Below, in pieces: positions 54,473 through 63,291 of a stretch of DNA of 64,000 nucleotides. Source of the DNA: Sphingopyxis sp. Lineage in GTDB: Bacteria; Pseudomonadota; Alphaproteobacteria; Sphingomonadales; Sphingomonadaceae. The position numbers and the translations under genes were made by a program. Below the pieces are notes generated by a model. That model had not been told where the DNA came from and searched no databases. It saw only the letters and a program-made list of their open reading frames with translations. The stretch covers positions 65,556-129,555 of the forward strand of contig JAGHZY010000001.1 in assembly GCA_017745175.1 (NCBI GenBank), in the 5' to 3' direction. How positions within the stretch are numbered: the first letter of the stretch is position 1; every line of letters begins with the position of its first letter.

Positions 54473-54499
54473 GCGTATTTTGCCCTGAGGTTCGCCGCG

Positions 54500-55075
54500 A
54501 TGATCGACGCCCGCAACATCGCTGCCATCATGCTCGCCGCGGGCACTTCGCGCCGGTTCGGCACCGGGGACAAGCTGATCGCGCCGCTCGCGGGCGCGCC
54601 CCTGGCGCTGCACGCGGCGCGGCGCATTTCGGGGCTCGCGCCGGGTCGGCGGATTGCCGTCTGCTCCGACGAGGGCGGCCTGCTCGCGCGAATGCTGGCG
54701 TCCGAAGGTTTCGAGATCGTCGCCAATCCGCATCCCGAGCGCGGCCTTTCGCAATCGCTGGCGTGCGGCATCGCGAACGCCGCGCGCGGGCCGGCGGCTG
54801 CCGCGCTGGTCTGCCTCGCCGATATGCCCTTCGTCAGCACCGGCCACCTGCAGAACCTGCTCGCGCGCTTCGATCCCGTGACCGCGCCCGTCGTCGCGTC
54901 GAGCAATGGCGAAGCGGCCACGCCTCCCGCGCTGTTCGACCGCACATTGTTCGACCGGCTCCGCGCCGTCGAAGGCGATCGCGGAGGCAAGGCGCTGCTG
55001 GCGGGTGCCGCGCTGGTCGCCGCCGCGGCCGGCGAACTCGCGGATATCGACCGGCCGGACGATCTTCCCCGATGA
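54500..55075 (+). CDS. MocA-like molybdenum cofactor cytidylyltransferase (NTP transferase fold)
   Basis: The 191-residue nucleotidyltransferase has the signature LAAGTSRRFGTGDKLIAPLAG and CLADMPFVS, as in MocA/MobA. It attaches CMP (or GMP) to molybdopterin for hydroxylase enzymes. Its place between xdhC and paoC, though on the opposite strand, supports a MocA role. It lacks the extra motifs of general sugar nucleotidyltransferases. Confidence 0.82.
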   Translation: MIDARNIAAIMLAAGTSRRFGTGDKLIAPLAGAPLALHAARRISGLAPGRRIAVCSDEGGLLARMLASEGFEIVANPHPERGLSQSLACGIANAARGPAAAALVCLADMPFVSTGHLQNLLARFDPVTAPVVASSNGEAATPPALFDRTLFDRLRAVEGDRGGKALLAGAALVAAAAGELADIDRPDDLPR

Positions 55076-55097
55076 TCTTTCGCGCCCACGCCCGCGG

Positions 55098-57299
55098 TCA
55101 CACGCTGTCCGGCAGCTTGTCCAGCAGCTTGTCAAGCGTGACCGGATAGTTCCGGACACGCACGCCGGTCGCGTTATGGACCGCATTGGCGACCGCCGCA
55201 GCGACGCCGCAGATGCCGAGCTCGCCAACCCCCTTCGCCTTCATCGGCGACGTCGTCGGATCGCTTTCCTCGAGGAAGATCACGTCCTGATGCGGGATAT
55301 CAGCGTGGACCGGTACCTCATAGCCGGCAAGGTCGTGATTGACGAAGAAGCCGAAACGCTTGTCGACCGCCAGCTCCTCCATCAGCGCCGAGCCCGCCCC
55401 CATCGTCATCGCGCCGATCACCTGGCTGCGCGCCGCCTTGGGGTTGAGGATGCGCCCCGCCGCGCACACGGCGAGCATCCGGCGGACGCGAATCTCGCCC
55501 GTCATTGCGTCGACGCCAACCTCGACGAAATGCGCGCCAAAGGTCGATTGCTGGAATTTTTCGGCGAGGTCGCCATATTCCATCATGTCCTCGGCGACGA
55601 GTTCGCCGCCCGCCGCCGCCTCGCCCAGCGCGAAACTGCGCTTCCCCGCCTTGACCTTGCCGTCGGCAAATACCGCATCGGATGCGAGCCCGAGCCTTTG
55701 CACCACCGCATCGCGCAGCTTTGCGCACGCGGCATAAACGCCCGCAGTCGAACTGTTGGCACCCCACTGCCCCCCCGATCCCGCCGACACCGGGAAGCTC
55801 GAATCGCCGAGCCTCACCACGACCTTGTCGAGCGGCACGCCCATCATTTCGGCGGCGGTCTGGGCAATGATCGTGTAGCTGCCGGTGCCGATGTCGGTCA
55901 TGTCGGTCTCGACCGTGACCGTTCCGGACTTGTCGAGCCGCACGCGCGCCGCAGATTTCGCGTTGAGGTTGTTGCGGAACGCCGCGGCAACCCCCATGCC
56001 GACGAGCCAGCGCCCGTCGCGCGTCGCACCGGGCTTGCCACGCTTGCTCCAGCCGAATTTTTCGGCGCCGGTCTGCAGGCATTCGTTGAGCCGGCGTTGC
56101 GAAAAGGGCCGCTCCGGCTTTTCGGGGTCGACCTGCGTATCGTTGAGCACCCGGAACGCGACCGGATCCATGCCAAGCTTTTCGGCCATTTCGTCCATCG
56201 CAATCTCGAGCGCCATCAGACCCGGCGCCTCGCCGGGCGCACGCATCGCATTGCCTTCGGGCAGATCGAGTACGGCGAGCCGCATCGCAGTCATCCGGTT
56301 CGCGCCCGCATAGAGCAAACGCGTCTGCGCGACTGCCGTTTCGGGGCCGCCTCCGGGCAGATCGCCCGACCAGCTTTCATGACCGATCGCCGTGATCTTT
56401 CCGTCGGCGGCTGCGCCGATCCGGATACGCTGGATCGTCGCCGGGCGGTGCGTCGTGTTGTTGATCATCAGCGGCCGCGGAAGCGCGACCTTGACCGGGC
56501 GCCCGGCCGCGCGCGCGCCGAGTGCGGCGAGCACCGCATCGGTGCGAACGAACAATTTCCCGCCGAAACCGCCGCCGATATAGGGCGAGACAAGGCGGAT
56601 ATTCTCTTTCGCAATGCCCAGCGTCTTCGCCATGTCGCCGACCGACCAGGCGATCATCTGGTTTGACGTCCAGAGAGTCAGCCTGTCGCCATCCCACGCC
56701 GCAATCGACGCATGCGGCTCCATCATCGCGTGCGTATGGTCGGGCGTCGTATAGCGCGCGTCGAGTTGCACCGGTGTAGCGGCGAAGGCCGTGGCAAAAT
56801 CGCCAACACTGGTATCGGCGGCGGTGCCGAACACCGTCGGCGGCGTGATCGCGGTGTCGAGCGCGGCGGCGAGGTCGTAGCTGCCCTTGCTGCGGCTATA
56901 TTCGACGCGGACCAGCGACGCCGCGGCGCGTGCCTGCTCGAAACTTTCGGCGACGACCAGTGCGATCGCCTGGTGATAATGGTCGATCGCCGGGCCGCCG
57001 AGCAATTTCGCGGTGTTGAAATTGCCCTTGTCGAGCTTGCCCGCATTGTCGGCGGTGACGATCGCGATGACGCCGGGCGCCGCCTGTGCATCGGCGAGGT
57101 TCATCGACGCAATACGCCCCTTGGCGATCGCCGCGCCGACGACATAACCATAGGCCTGATTTGCGGCGACGTCGTGATGTTCATAGGCGTAGGTGGCCGT
57201 GCCGGTCGTCTTGAGCGGGCCCTCGATGCGATTGGTGGGTTTGCCGACCACTTTCATCTGGTCGATCGGGTTGGTCGTTGCGGGGGTGTCGAACTTCAT
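55098..57299 (-). CDS. paoC: Aldehyde oxidoreductase molybdenum-binding subunit
   Basis: The 733-residue subunit has the xanthine-oxidase-family Mo-binding repeats (YIGGGFGGKLFV; AMRAPGEAPGLMALE; GSGGQWGANSS) and the catalytic Glu693 in KGVGELGICG. It is homologous to PaoC of E. coli, a periplasmic aldehyde oxidase acting on aromatic aldehydes. Gene order paoA-paoB-paoC is conserved. The substrate is inferred from family knowledge. A tight 3-base gap separates it from paoB. Confidence 0.9.
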   Translation of the reverse strand: MKFDTPATTNPIDQMKVVGKPTNRIEGPLKTTGTATYAYEHHDVAANQAYGYVVGAAIAKGRIASMNLADAQAAPGVIAIVTADNAGKLDKGNFNTAKLLGGPAIDHYHQAIALVVAESFEQARAAASLVRVEYSRSKGSYDLAAALDTAITPPTVFGTAADTSVGDFATAFAATPVQLDARYTTPDHTHAMMEPHASIAAWDGDRLTLWTSNQMIAWSVGDMAKTLGIAKENIRLVSPYIGGGFGGKLFVRTDAVLAALGARAAGRPVKVALPRPLMINNTTHRPATIQRIRIGAAADGKITAIGHESWSGDLPGGGPETAVAQTRLLYAGANRMTAMRLAVLDLPEGNAMRAPGEAPGLMALEIAMDEMAEKLGMDPVAFRVLNDTQVDPEKPERPFSQRRLNECLQTGAEKFGWSKRGKPGATRDGRWLVGMGVAAAFRNNLNAKSAARVRLDKSGTVTVETDMTDIGTGSYTIIAQTAAEMMGVPLDKVVVRLGDSSFPVSAGSGGQWGANSSTAGVYAACAKLRDAVVQRLGLASDAVFADGKVKAGKRSFALGEAAAGGELVAEDMMEYGDLAEKFQQSTFGAHFVEVGVDAMTGEIRVRRMLAVCAAGRILNPKAARSQVIGAMTMGAGSALMEELAVDKRFGFFVNHDLAGYEVPVHADIPHQDVIFLEESDPTTSPMKAKGVGELGICGVAAAVANAVHNATGVRVRNYPVTLDKLLDKLPDSV

Positions 57300-57302
57300 G
57301 AC

Positions 57303-58253
57303 TCAACCCTTCGCTTGTGCGAGCACCCCGGCGAGCGTGCGCTCGACGAGGGGCAGTTTATAGGCATTTTCATGCGTCGTTTTCGCACCCGCGAGCAGCC
57401 CGTCGACAACGGGTCTGGCACCGCGCGGCAACGCCGCTTCGGCTCCCTCGACGCGCCACGGCTTGTAGCCGACACCGCCGAGCGCGACGCGGCCGGTCCC
57501 GTCGCGTTGCACGATTACACCCACCGAAATCAGCGCGAAGGCGTAGGAGGCGCGATCACGGACCTTGTGATAGATGTGCGTGCCCCCCACCGGGCGCGGC
57601 AGCGTCACCGCCGTAATCAGCTCGCCCGGTGCCAGCACCGTCTCGAGATGCGGTGTTTTCGCCGGCGCGCGGTAAAAATCGGCGATCGGGATTGCGCGCG
57701 CCTTGCCGCCCGCATCGACCGTTTCGACCGTCGCATCGAGCGCGCGCATCGCGACCGCCATGTCGCTCGGGTGCGTGGCGATGCATGCCTCGCTGGCACC
57801 GACCACCGCGTGCAGCCGGTTGAAGCCGCCGATCGCCGCGCAGCCGCTACCGGGCTTGCGCTTGTTGCACGGCTGGTTGGTGTCGTAAAAATAGGGGCAG
57901 CGCGTCCGCTGGAGCAAATTGCCCGCGGTCGTCGCCTTGTTGCGCAATTGCCCCGACGCGCCCGCGACGAGCGCGCGGGTCAGAAGCCCATAGTCGCGCC
58001 GCACCCGCGCGTCGCTCGCCAGATCGGTGTTGCGCACCATCGCGCCGATGCGCAGCCCGCCTTCGGGCGTCGCCTCGATCTTGTCGAGCGCGATGTGGCT
58101 GACGTCGATCAGGTGCGGCGGCGTCTCGATCTCGAGCTTCATCAGGTCGAGCAGATTGGTGCCGCCCGCGATGAAGCGCGCGCCGGGCGTCCGGGCGAAG
58201 GCGGCCGTCGCTGCCGCCGGGGTATCGACGCGCTCGTAGGTGAAGCTTTTCAT
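57303..58253 (-). CDS. paoB: Aldehyde oxidoreductase FAD-binding subunit
   Basis: The 316-residue FAD subunit has [15 protein letters not shown] and [15 protein letters not shown]. The cysteines in [14 protein letters not shown] and GSGCAAIGG are the kind used for the extra iron-sulfur cluster found in PaoB. Its start overlaps the paoA stop by ATGA. Confidence 0.9.
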   Translation of the reverse strand: MKSFTYERVDTPAAATAAFARTPGARFIAGGTNLLDLMKLEIETPPHLIDVSHIALDKIEATPEGGLRIGAMVRNTDLASDARVRRDYGLLTRALVAGASGQLRNKATTAGNLLQRTRCPYFYDTNQPCNKRKPGSGCAAIGGFNRLHAVVGASEACIATHPSDMAVAMRALDATVETVDAGGKARAIPIADFYRAPAKTPHLETVLAPGELITAVTLPRPVGGTHIYHKVRDRASYAFALISVGVIVQRDGTGRVALGGVGYKPWRVEGAEAALPRGARPVVDGLLAGAKTTHENAYKLPLVERTLAGVLAQAKG

Positions 58254-58888
58254 GCCTTCGCTCCCGCCACGCCGGTGATTGCGTCGATGATGTTGGAATA
58301 GGCACCGCAGCGGCAGATATTGCCGCTCATCCGTTCGCGCAGCTCGGCCGCGGTCACCGTCGGCGCCGCGGTCAGGTCGGCGGTGACATGACTCGGCACG
58401 CCGGCCCTGATCTCGTCGAGCACCGCGACCGCCGAACAGATCTGTCCCGGCGTGCAATAGCCGCATTGATAACCATCGTGTTCGACGAATGCGTCCTGCA
58501 TTGCGTGCATCCTGTCGGGGGTGCCGAGGCCCTCGATCGTCGTGATGTTCTCGCCATCGTGCATCACCGCGAGGGTCAGGCAGCTGTTGATCCGCCGCCC
58601 GTCGACGATGACCGTGCACGCGCCGCACTGGCCATGGTCGCAGCCCTTCTTCGTACCGGTCAGGTGGAGATGTTCGCGCAGCGCATCGAGCAGCGACACG
58701 CGCGTGTCGAGATCGAGTTCGCGATCCGCGCCGTTGACCTTGAAGCTCACCTTGGTCGTCGGCGTCGCGGCGGGGGCCGTCGCCGCACCGGCGGCGACGG
58801 CCGGAACCAGCGCCACCGTCGCAACCGAGGCCGCGCCGCCAACCAGCACGCCGCGCCGGGACAGCTCATATTCTTCGGGAGTCTGCAT
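58250..58888 (-). CDS. paoA: Aldehyde oxidoreductase 2Fe-2S subunit, Tat-exported
   Basis: The 212-residue iron-sulfur subunit has a twin-arginine signal ([14 protein letters not shown] at 11-12) and two 2Fe-2S motifs ([20 protein letters not shown] and NICRCGAY). It leads the paoABC operon and directs the complex to the periplasm by the Tat path. Confidence 0.92.
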   Translation of the reverse strand: MQTPEEYELSRRGVLVGGAASVATVALVPAVAAGAATAPAATPTTKVSFKVNGADRELDLDTRVSLLDALREHLHLTGTKKGCDHGQCGACTVIVDGRRINSCLTLAVMHDGENITTIEGLGTPDRMHAMQDAFVEHDGYQCGYCTPGQICSAVAVLDEIRAGVPSHVTADLTAAPTVTAAELRERMSGNICRCGAYSNIIDAITGVAGAKA

Positions 58889-59186
58889 CGCATTCGTCCG
58901 TTTCTGTTTCTTTTGACCATGGGCGCGCCCACGAGTCAGCTCAGGCAGTCGATACCGCGCGACTCTCGTGACGCGTCGGCACAGAAATTCCGGATTCTCG
59001 GGACAGGCCTATCATATCCCTGTCCCCGGGAACAGGCTCGGCGCCGGGCCGGACACGCCGCCCGCGCGACGCAAACCGCGCGGGGCGCAGCAATCGGCAA
59101 AGCAAATGGCGCGCGCGGTGCTGTAAAGAATCTTGCGGAAGCAGGAGTCTGCCGCCACTGCTACCGCGAATCGCTGGGATGACAGG

Positions 59187-59942
59187 ATGACGGGCAAGCT
59201 ATCCATTCGCATTTCTCCGGAGTTCACGAGCTTCGTCGGCCGTGGCCCCTGCGACCCCGCGTTCCTGCCGGCTGCCCCCCTGATTTTCGGCTTCGGCGAT
59301 ATCGGGGAGCCGGCTGTTTCGATGATGCTTCCGGCCGATCTCGATGGCCCTGCCGACGATCATCTGGTCGTGCTCGCGATCAGCCGCGCCGCATGCGATC
59401 GCCTCTTCGCGCACCAGCCCAAGGCGGGCGGGCGTTGGTATCTGCCCGCCGACCTTCGCGGTATCGGCCGCGCCGTGGTCGCGGTCGAAGGCGATGGCGA
59501 AGCCGACAACATGCTGCGCGCCGCGCGCAGCCAGGAACTGCTCTGCCAGACTTTCGCGGCGCTCGCGGCCGAACTTATGGTCGAGGTGGCAGGCACGACC
59601 TCGCTCACCGAACGCGATATCACGCGCGTCGCGGCGGCGCACCAGCTGGTCAACGAGCGCTGGCAGGAAAAGCTGACGGTCGGCAGCGTTGCGCGGCGCT
59701 GCGGGCTCAGCAAGGCCAAGCTGACGCGCGGCTTTCGCGAACTCTATCAATGCAGCGTTGCCGAAGCGGTGAGCGAACGGCGCCTGCAGCGCGCGCGCCA
59801 GCTGCTCGCACAGAGCGACCTGCCCATATCGAGTATCGGCTATCATTGCGGCTATATGAGCAACGCCAGCTTCACGCGCGCCTTCGCGCGCCGCTTCGGC
59901 ATGGCGCCCACCAAGATGCGCGGCCGCGAAGTCACGGCCTGA
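59187..59942 (+). CDS. AraC-family transcriptional regulator
   Basis: The 251-residue protein has a C-terminal double HTH (LTVGSVARRCGLSKAKLTRGFRELYQCSVAEAVSERRL; GYHCGYMSNASFTRAFARRFGMAPTKMR). The short N-terminal domain is not recognisable. It is divergent from paoA across about 300 bases, so it may control paoABC. The ATG follows GGGATGACAGG. Confidence 0.82.
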   Translation: MTGKLSIRISPEFTSFVGRGPCDPAFLPAAPLIFGFGDIGEPAVSMMLPADLDGPADDHLVVLAISRAACDRLFAHQPKAGGRWYLPADLRGIGRAVVAVEGDGEADNMLRAARSQELLCQTFAALAAELMVEVAGTTSLTERDITRVAAAHQLVNERWQEKLTVGSVARRCGLSKAKLTRGFRELYQCSVAEAVSERRLQRARQLLAQSDLPISSIGYHCGYMSNASFTRAFARRFGMAPTKMRGREVTA

Positions 59943-59967
59943 ACCCGGTAAAAAGCGCCGCTGCCTG

Positions 59968-60250
59968 TTAGCGCGTAATATCCCGGGCGCCATGTGAGGC
60001 TCCGTCGACCGCCGCCCGCGAAAAAGGCGCGAAGTCACCGCGAGGGCCATGCCTGAGCGCAGCCGGTGCAAGACCATGCCCGGCGGCGCCGGCGAGACCC
60101 TTCCCCGCCCGCAATCCGTCGAGCACGCCGGCTGCGAAGGCATCGCCGGTTCCCACTCTGTCGATCGCCGGCGCGATATCGGCGGCGTGGGTCATTCCGC
60201 GGTCGTCGCGCGTATCGATGCGCGCCGTCAGCCGGTCCGCGCCGCGGCGC
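59968..60250 (-). pseudogene. C-terminal remnant of a PfkB-type sugar kinase (KDG kinase-like)
   Basis: The last ~90 residues of a 2-keto-3-deoxygluconate-type kinase can be read: RVGTGDAFAAGVLDGLRAG is PfkB signature 2 with the catalytic GTGD, followed by APAALRHGPRGDFAPF. The N-terminal two thirds, including the substrate site, is gone. The remnant starts inside the 3' end of the crotonase gene, where another frame takes over. It cannot make an active kinase. Confidence 0.7.
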
Positions 60251-61034
60251 TTCCGGAGGAACTGACGCTCTCCCGGAACGCCTCGGTCGCCAGGCACTGC
60301 ATCAAGCCTTCGCGTTCGCGGTCGAGTTGCGCCCGGATCTCGTCCCCTATCCCGTAGAGAAGGCGTTTCGTCATCGCCACCGCAACGGCGTTCTGGCCAA
60401 GCAGCCTTGCGACGAGCCTGTCGGTCTCCTCCTCCAGACTCGCGGCGCTCACCAGATGGCTGACCAGCCCGAGATCATGCGCCTCGCGCGCGCCGAGATG
60501 GTCGTCGGCAAGGAACAACTGCATGGCGCGGCGCGGGCCGAGCTGCTTCGCGATACCGATCGTCCCTCCGGCATCCGGGCTGAGGCCGATCGCGGCATAG
60601 GCGGGCTTGAACCGGGCATCGTCGGCGGCAACACAAAAATCGCCCATGAAGGCAAGCGAGCATCCCGCGCCGGCTGCCACGCGGTGCACGCACATGATGA
60701 CGATCGCGTCCATCGAACGGATCGCATGAATGAAGCGATCGAGCTCGGTCAGCAGATTTCCGACGATCGGCGCGATGTTGCCGATGTTGGCGGCGAACAG
60801 CTGCACGTCGCCGCCGGCGCAAAAGGCCGCGCCGGCGCCCTTGACCAGCAGCACCCGGATCCCGGGATCGCGCTTCACTGCTTCTGCCGATGCCGCGAGC
60901 CGTTCCGCCATTCCGATATCGATTGCGTTCAGGCTTTGCGGGCGGTTCAGGGTGATCGTCGCGACCGCTCCGTCGCGGCGTAGGCGGACCGGCGCATCCG
61001 CCGCACTGTTCCAGATGTCGCTTTTCCCGGGCAT
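60228..61034 (-). CDS. Enoyl-CoA hydratase/isomerase (crotonase), altered C-terminus
   Basis: The 268-residue crotonase-fold protein has the oxyanion-hole segments GAGAAFCAGGDVQLF and GAGCSLAFMGDFCVAADDARF. The end is odd: after QCLATEAFRESV the usual helical tail is replaced by a Ser/Ala-rich stretch (SSSGSAAARTG) that corresponds to the other frame of a sugar-kinase remnant. The catalytic Glu pair is not fully evident, so hydratase or isomerase activity is uncertain. It is the last gene of the operon. Confidence 0.8.
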   Translation of the reverse strand: MPGKSDIWNSAADAPVRLRRDGAVATITLNRPQSLNAIDIGMAERLAASAEAVKRDPGIRVLLVKGAGAAFCAGGDVQLFAANIGNIAPIVGNLLTELDRFIHAIRSMDAIVIMCVHRVAAGAGCSLAFMGDFCVAADDARFKPAYAAIGLSPDAGGTIGIAKQLGPRRAMQLFLADDHLGAREAHDLGLVSHLVSAASLEEETDRLVARLLGQNAVAVAMTKRLLYGIGDEIRAQLDREREGLMQCLATEAFRESVSSSGSAAARTG

Positions 61035-61063
61035 GAATGGTCCTTTCCTGTCCGCCGACCCCG

Positions 61064-61867
61064 TCAACGTGCTTTCCATATCGGCTGGCGCTTCTCGGCG
61101 AAGGCGCGCGGGCCTTCGCGGGCGTCCTCGCTGCGGACGAGCAGCCCCAGTTCGAGCGCATTCTGCTCCCACGCCGATGCGTCGGACCGCACGGCGCCAT
61201 CGCGAATGCCGAGCGCCATGCGTTTCGATCCCTGCACCGAAAGCGGCGCGTTGGCCGCAATTTTCTCCGCCAGCGCAAGCGCCGTCGGCATCAGCTCCGG
61301 CAGCGGGACGACGCGATTGGCAAAGCCGTAGCGATACGCCGTCGCCGCATCGAAGGGCTCGCCGGTCAGCAGATGCTCCATCGCGATCTTGTGCGGCAGT
61401 TGCCGGACGATCCGGAAGGTTCCGGCCGCCGCCGCGAAGAGACCGACCTTCACCTCGGGCAGTGCAAAGCTGGCGTGCTCCGCCGCGACGACGATATCCG
61501 CCGCGAGGGCCAGCTCGCAGCCGCCGCCGAAAGCACAGCCGTTGACGGCCGCGATGACCGGCTTCGAGATCGGGTGCGAGGCGAAACCGCCAAATCCCCA
61601 TTTTCGCTGAACCTCGTCGGGCGGTTCGATCGCTTCGCCGCGCGATATCGCGACGAGGTCCGCGCCGGCGCAGAAACTCCTGTCGCCCGCCCCGGTGATG
61701 ATGACGGCGCGAACTTCGGGGTCGGCCTCGGCTTCCTCCAGCGCGTTGCCGATGCCCGAATGGACCGCGGCATTCACCGCGTTGCGCGCGCCCTCGCGGT
61801 TGATCGTGACGATGAGGATGTGGCCGTGCCGCTGCGTCACCACGGCGCGCTGCCGGTCATCAACCAT
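61064..61867 (-). CDS. Enoyl-CoA hydratase/isomerase family protein (crotonase)
   Basis: The 267-residue protein has GAGDRSFCAGADLVAI and NGCAFGGGCELALAADIVVAAEHASFALPEVKVGLF. The E in PEVKVGLF is at the position of the hydratase Glu, and the C-terminus (WEQNALELGLLVRSEDAREGPRAFAEKR) is normal for crotonases. The ATG follows AGGAG. It overlaps the FMN reductase gene by 8 bases. Confidence 0.87.
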   Translation of the reverse strand: MVDDRQRAVVTQRHGHILIVTINREGARNAVNAAVHSGIGNALEEAEADPEVRAVIITGAGDRSFCAGADLVAISRGEAIEPPDEVQRKWGFGGFASHPISKPVIAAVNGCAFGGGCELALAADIVVAAEHASFALPEVKVGLFAAAAGTFRIVRQLPHKIAMEHLLTGEPFDAATAYRYGFANRVVPLPELMPTALALAEKIAANAPLSVQGSKRMALGIRDGAVRSDASAWEQNALELGLLVRSEDAREGPRAFAEKRQPIWKAR

Positions 61868-62489
61868 GATTTTTCTCCTCATATGAACCCGGCCGATCGA
61901 GTGCCGCGCCGGCTGCCGAATTGTCTTTGCCCGACCGCAATCGCGCGAAATCGACCAGCTGGCGGGCCATGATGTCGAGCTGCGTCGCGACGCCCGCGTC
62001 GGCCAGACCGCCGCGATCGTCGAAAACCGGCAGCGCCGAGTTGACGGTAACCGCCATCGGCGTCGGCCATCCGCGCAGCGCATGGGCGATCGAGCGCAAG
62101 GTGGCCAATGTCGATCCGGTCGCCTGCCACCCCGCGGCGACAGCGATGAGCCCGACGGCGCGATCCTGCAGATAGGTCCGCTCGTCGCCCGCCATATCCT
62201 CGACATAGTCGATCGCATTCTTGACGAGCCCGGACACGGTGCCGTGATATCCGGGCGACGCGATGATCACCCCGTCGGCGCTGCGGAGCGCCTCGATCAG
62301 CGCCACGGCCTTGCCGGTGCGCTCGCCGCCGTAGCGATAGAGCGGCATATCAAGTTCGCAGGCGTCGAAACGGCGGGTCGCTGCGCCCGCGCGCTCGGCC
62401 GCACCGAGCGCCAGGCCCAGAATGCGCTCGGTCGAGGCCGTCGCGCTTCCCGAGCCCCCCAAGCCCACGATCAAGGGTTTATGGTTCAT
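61860..62489 (-). CDS. NAD(P)H-dependent FMN reductase
   Basis: The 209-residue flavodoxin-fold protein has the GLGGSGSATASTERIL nucleotide loop and SPGYHGTVSGLVKNAIDYVEDM. It could supply reduced FMN to a two-component monooxygenase. It lies between a crotonase and an SDR in one operon with a ribB homologue. Confidence 0.85.
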   Translation of the reverse strand: MNHKPLIVGLGGSGSATASTERILGLALGAAERAGAATRRFDACELDMPLYRYGGERTGKAVALIEALRSADGVIIASPGYHGTVSGLVKNAIDYVEDMAGDERTYLQDRAVGLIAVAAGWQATGSTLATLRSIAHALRGWPTPMAVTVNSALPVFDDRGGLADAGVATQLDIMARQLVDFARLRSGKDNSAAGAALDRPGSYEEKNHG

Positions 62490-62517
62490 CTCGGACCTTT
62501 CGGGCTGCAAGGCATGG

Positions 62518-63291
62518 CTACAGCGACTGGCCGTCGTCGATCGTGAAGATACCGCCGGTGATCGTCCGCGATGAATCGGAACCGAGGAGCAGCAGCATTC
62601 CGAGAAGATCGTCTTCGGGCATGAGCCGCCGGCGAGGAAAGCGCTCCATTTGCTTGCGTCCGCCGTCGGATTCGAACCAGTCGTCGTTGATTTCGGTCCG
62701 CACATAGCCCGGGCAGACGGTGTTGACGTTGATCCCGAGGTGAGCCCATTCGCGCGCGAGGCTCTGCCCCATCATCGCGACGGCCGCCTTCGATGCGCAA
62801 TAGGCGGCGAGACCCGGCAGCACCTTGTGACCGCCGATCGACCCGACCAGGATGATCCGTCCCGAACCGCGATCGGCGGATCCCGCCTTTACCATGGCGC
62901 GGGCACCTTCGCGCGCGGTCAGGAATACCCCGCGAACATTGACGCGCATCAGCTGGTCGAACGCGTCGACGGGCAGGTCGAGCGCGCGGCCGTCAGCATT
63001 CATGCCGGCATTCGCATAGACAGTGTCCACCGGGCCGAACGTTTCCGCCGCTCGCGCAAAGCCGGCAACCACCGACGCCTCGGCTTCGACGTCCATGTCG
63101 ATGGCGACGGCCTGCCCCCCGTTTACGGCGATTTCGTCGACGAGAGCCGCCAGCCGGTCGCCGCGCCGCGCCGCGACGGCTACCCGTGCGCCGGCTGCCG
63201 CAAGGTCGAGCGCCAATTGCCGGCCGATGCCCGACGAGGCGCCCGTTACGAGGGCCACCCGGCCTGAAAGATCGTAGCGATTGCGTGTCAT
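62518..63291 (-). CDS. Short-chain dehydrogenase/reductase
   Basis: The 257-residue classical SDR has [13 protein letters not shown], catalytic Ser in [13 protein letters not shown] and PGYVRTEI. The start overlaps the ribB-like gene by ATGA. It likely oxidises a hydroxyacyl or alcohol intermediate of the pathway. Confidence 0.9.
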   Translation of the reverse strand: MTRNRYDLSGRVALVTGASSGIGRQLALDLAAAGARVAVAARRGDRLAALVDEIAVNGGQAVAIDMDVEAEASVVAGFARAAETFGPVDTVYANAGMNADGRALDLPVDAFDQLMRVNVRGVFLTAREGARAMVKAGSADRGSGRIILVGSIGGHKVLPGLAAYCASKAAVAMMGQSLAREWAHLGINVNTVCPGYVRTEINDDWFESDGGRKQMERFPRRRLMPEDDLLGMLLLLGSDSSRTITGGIFTIDDGQSL

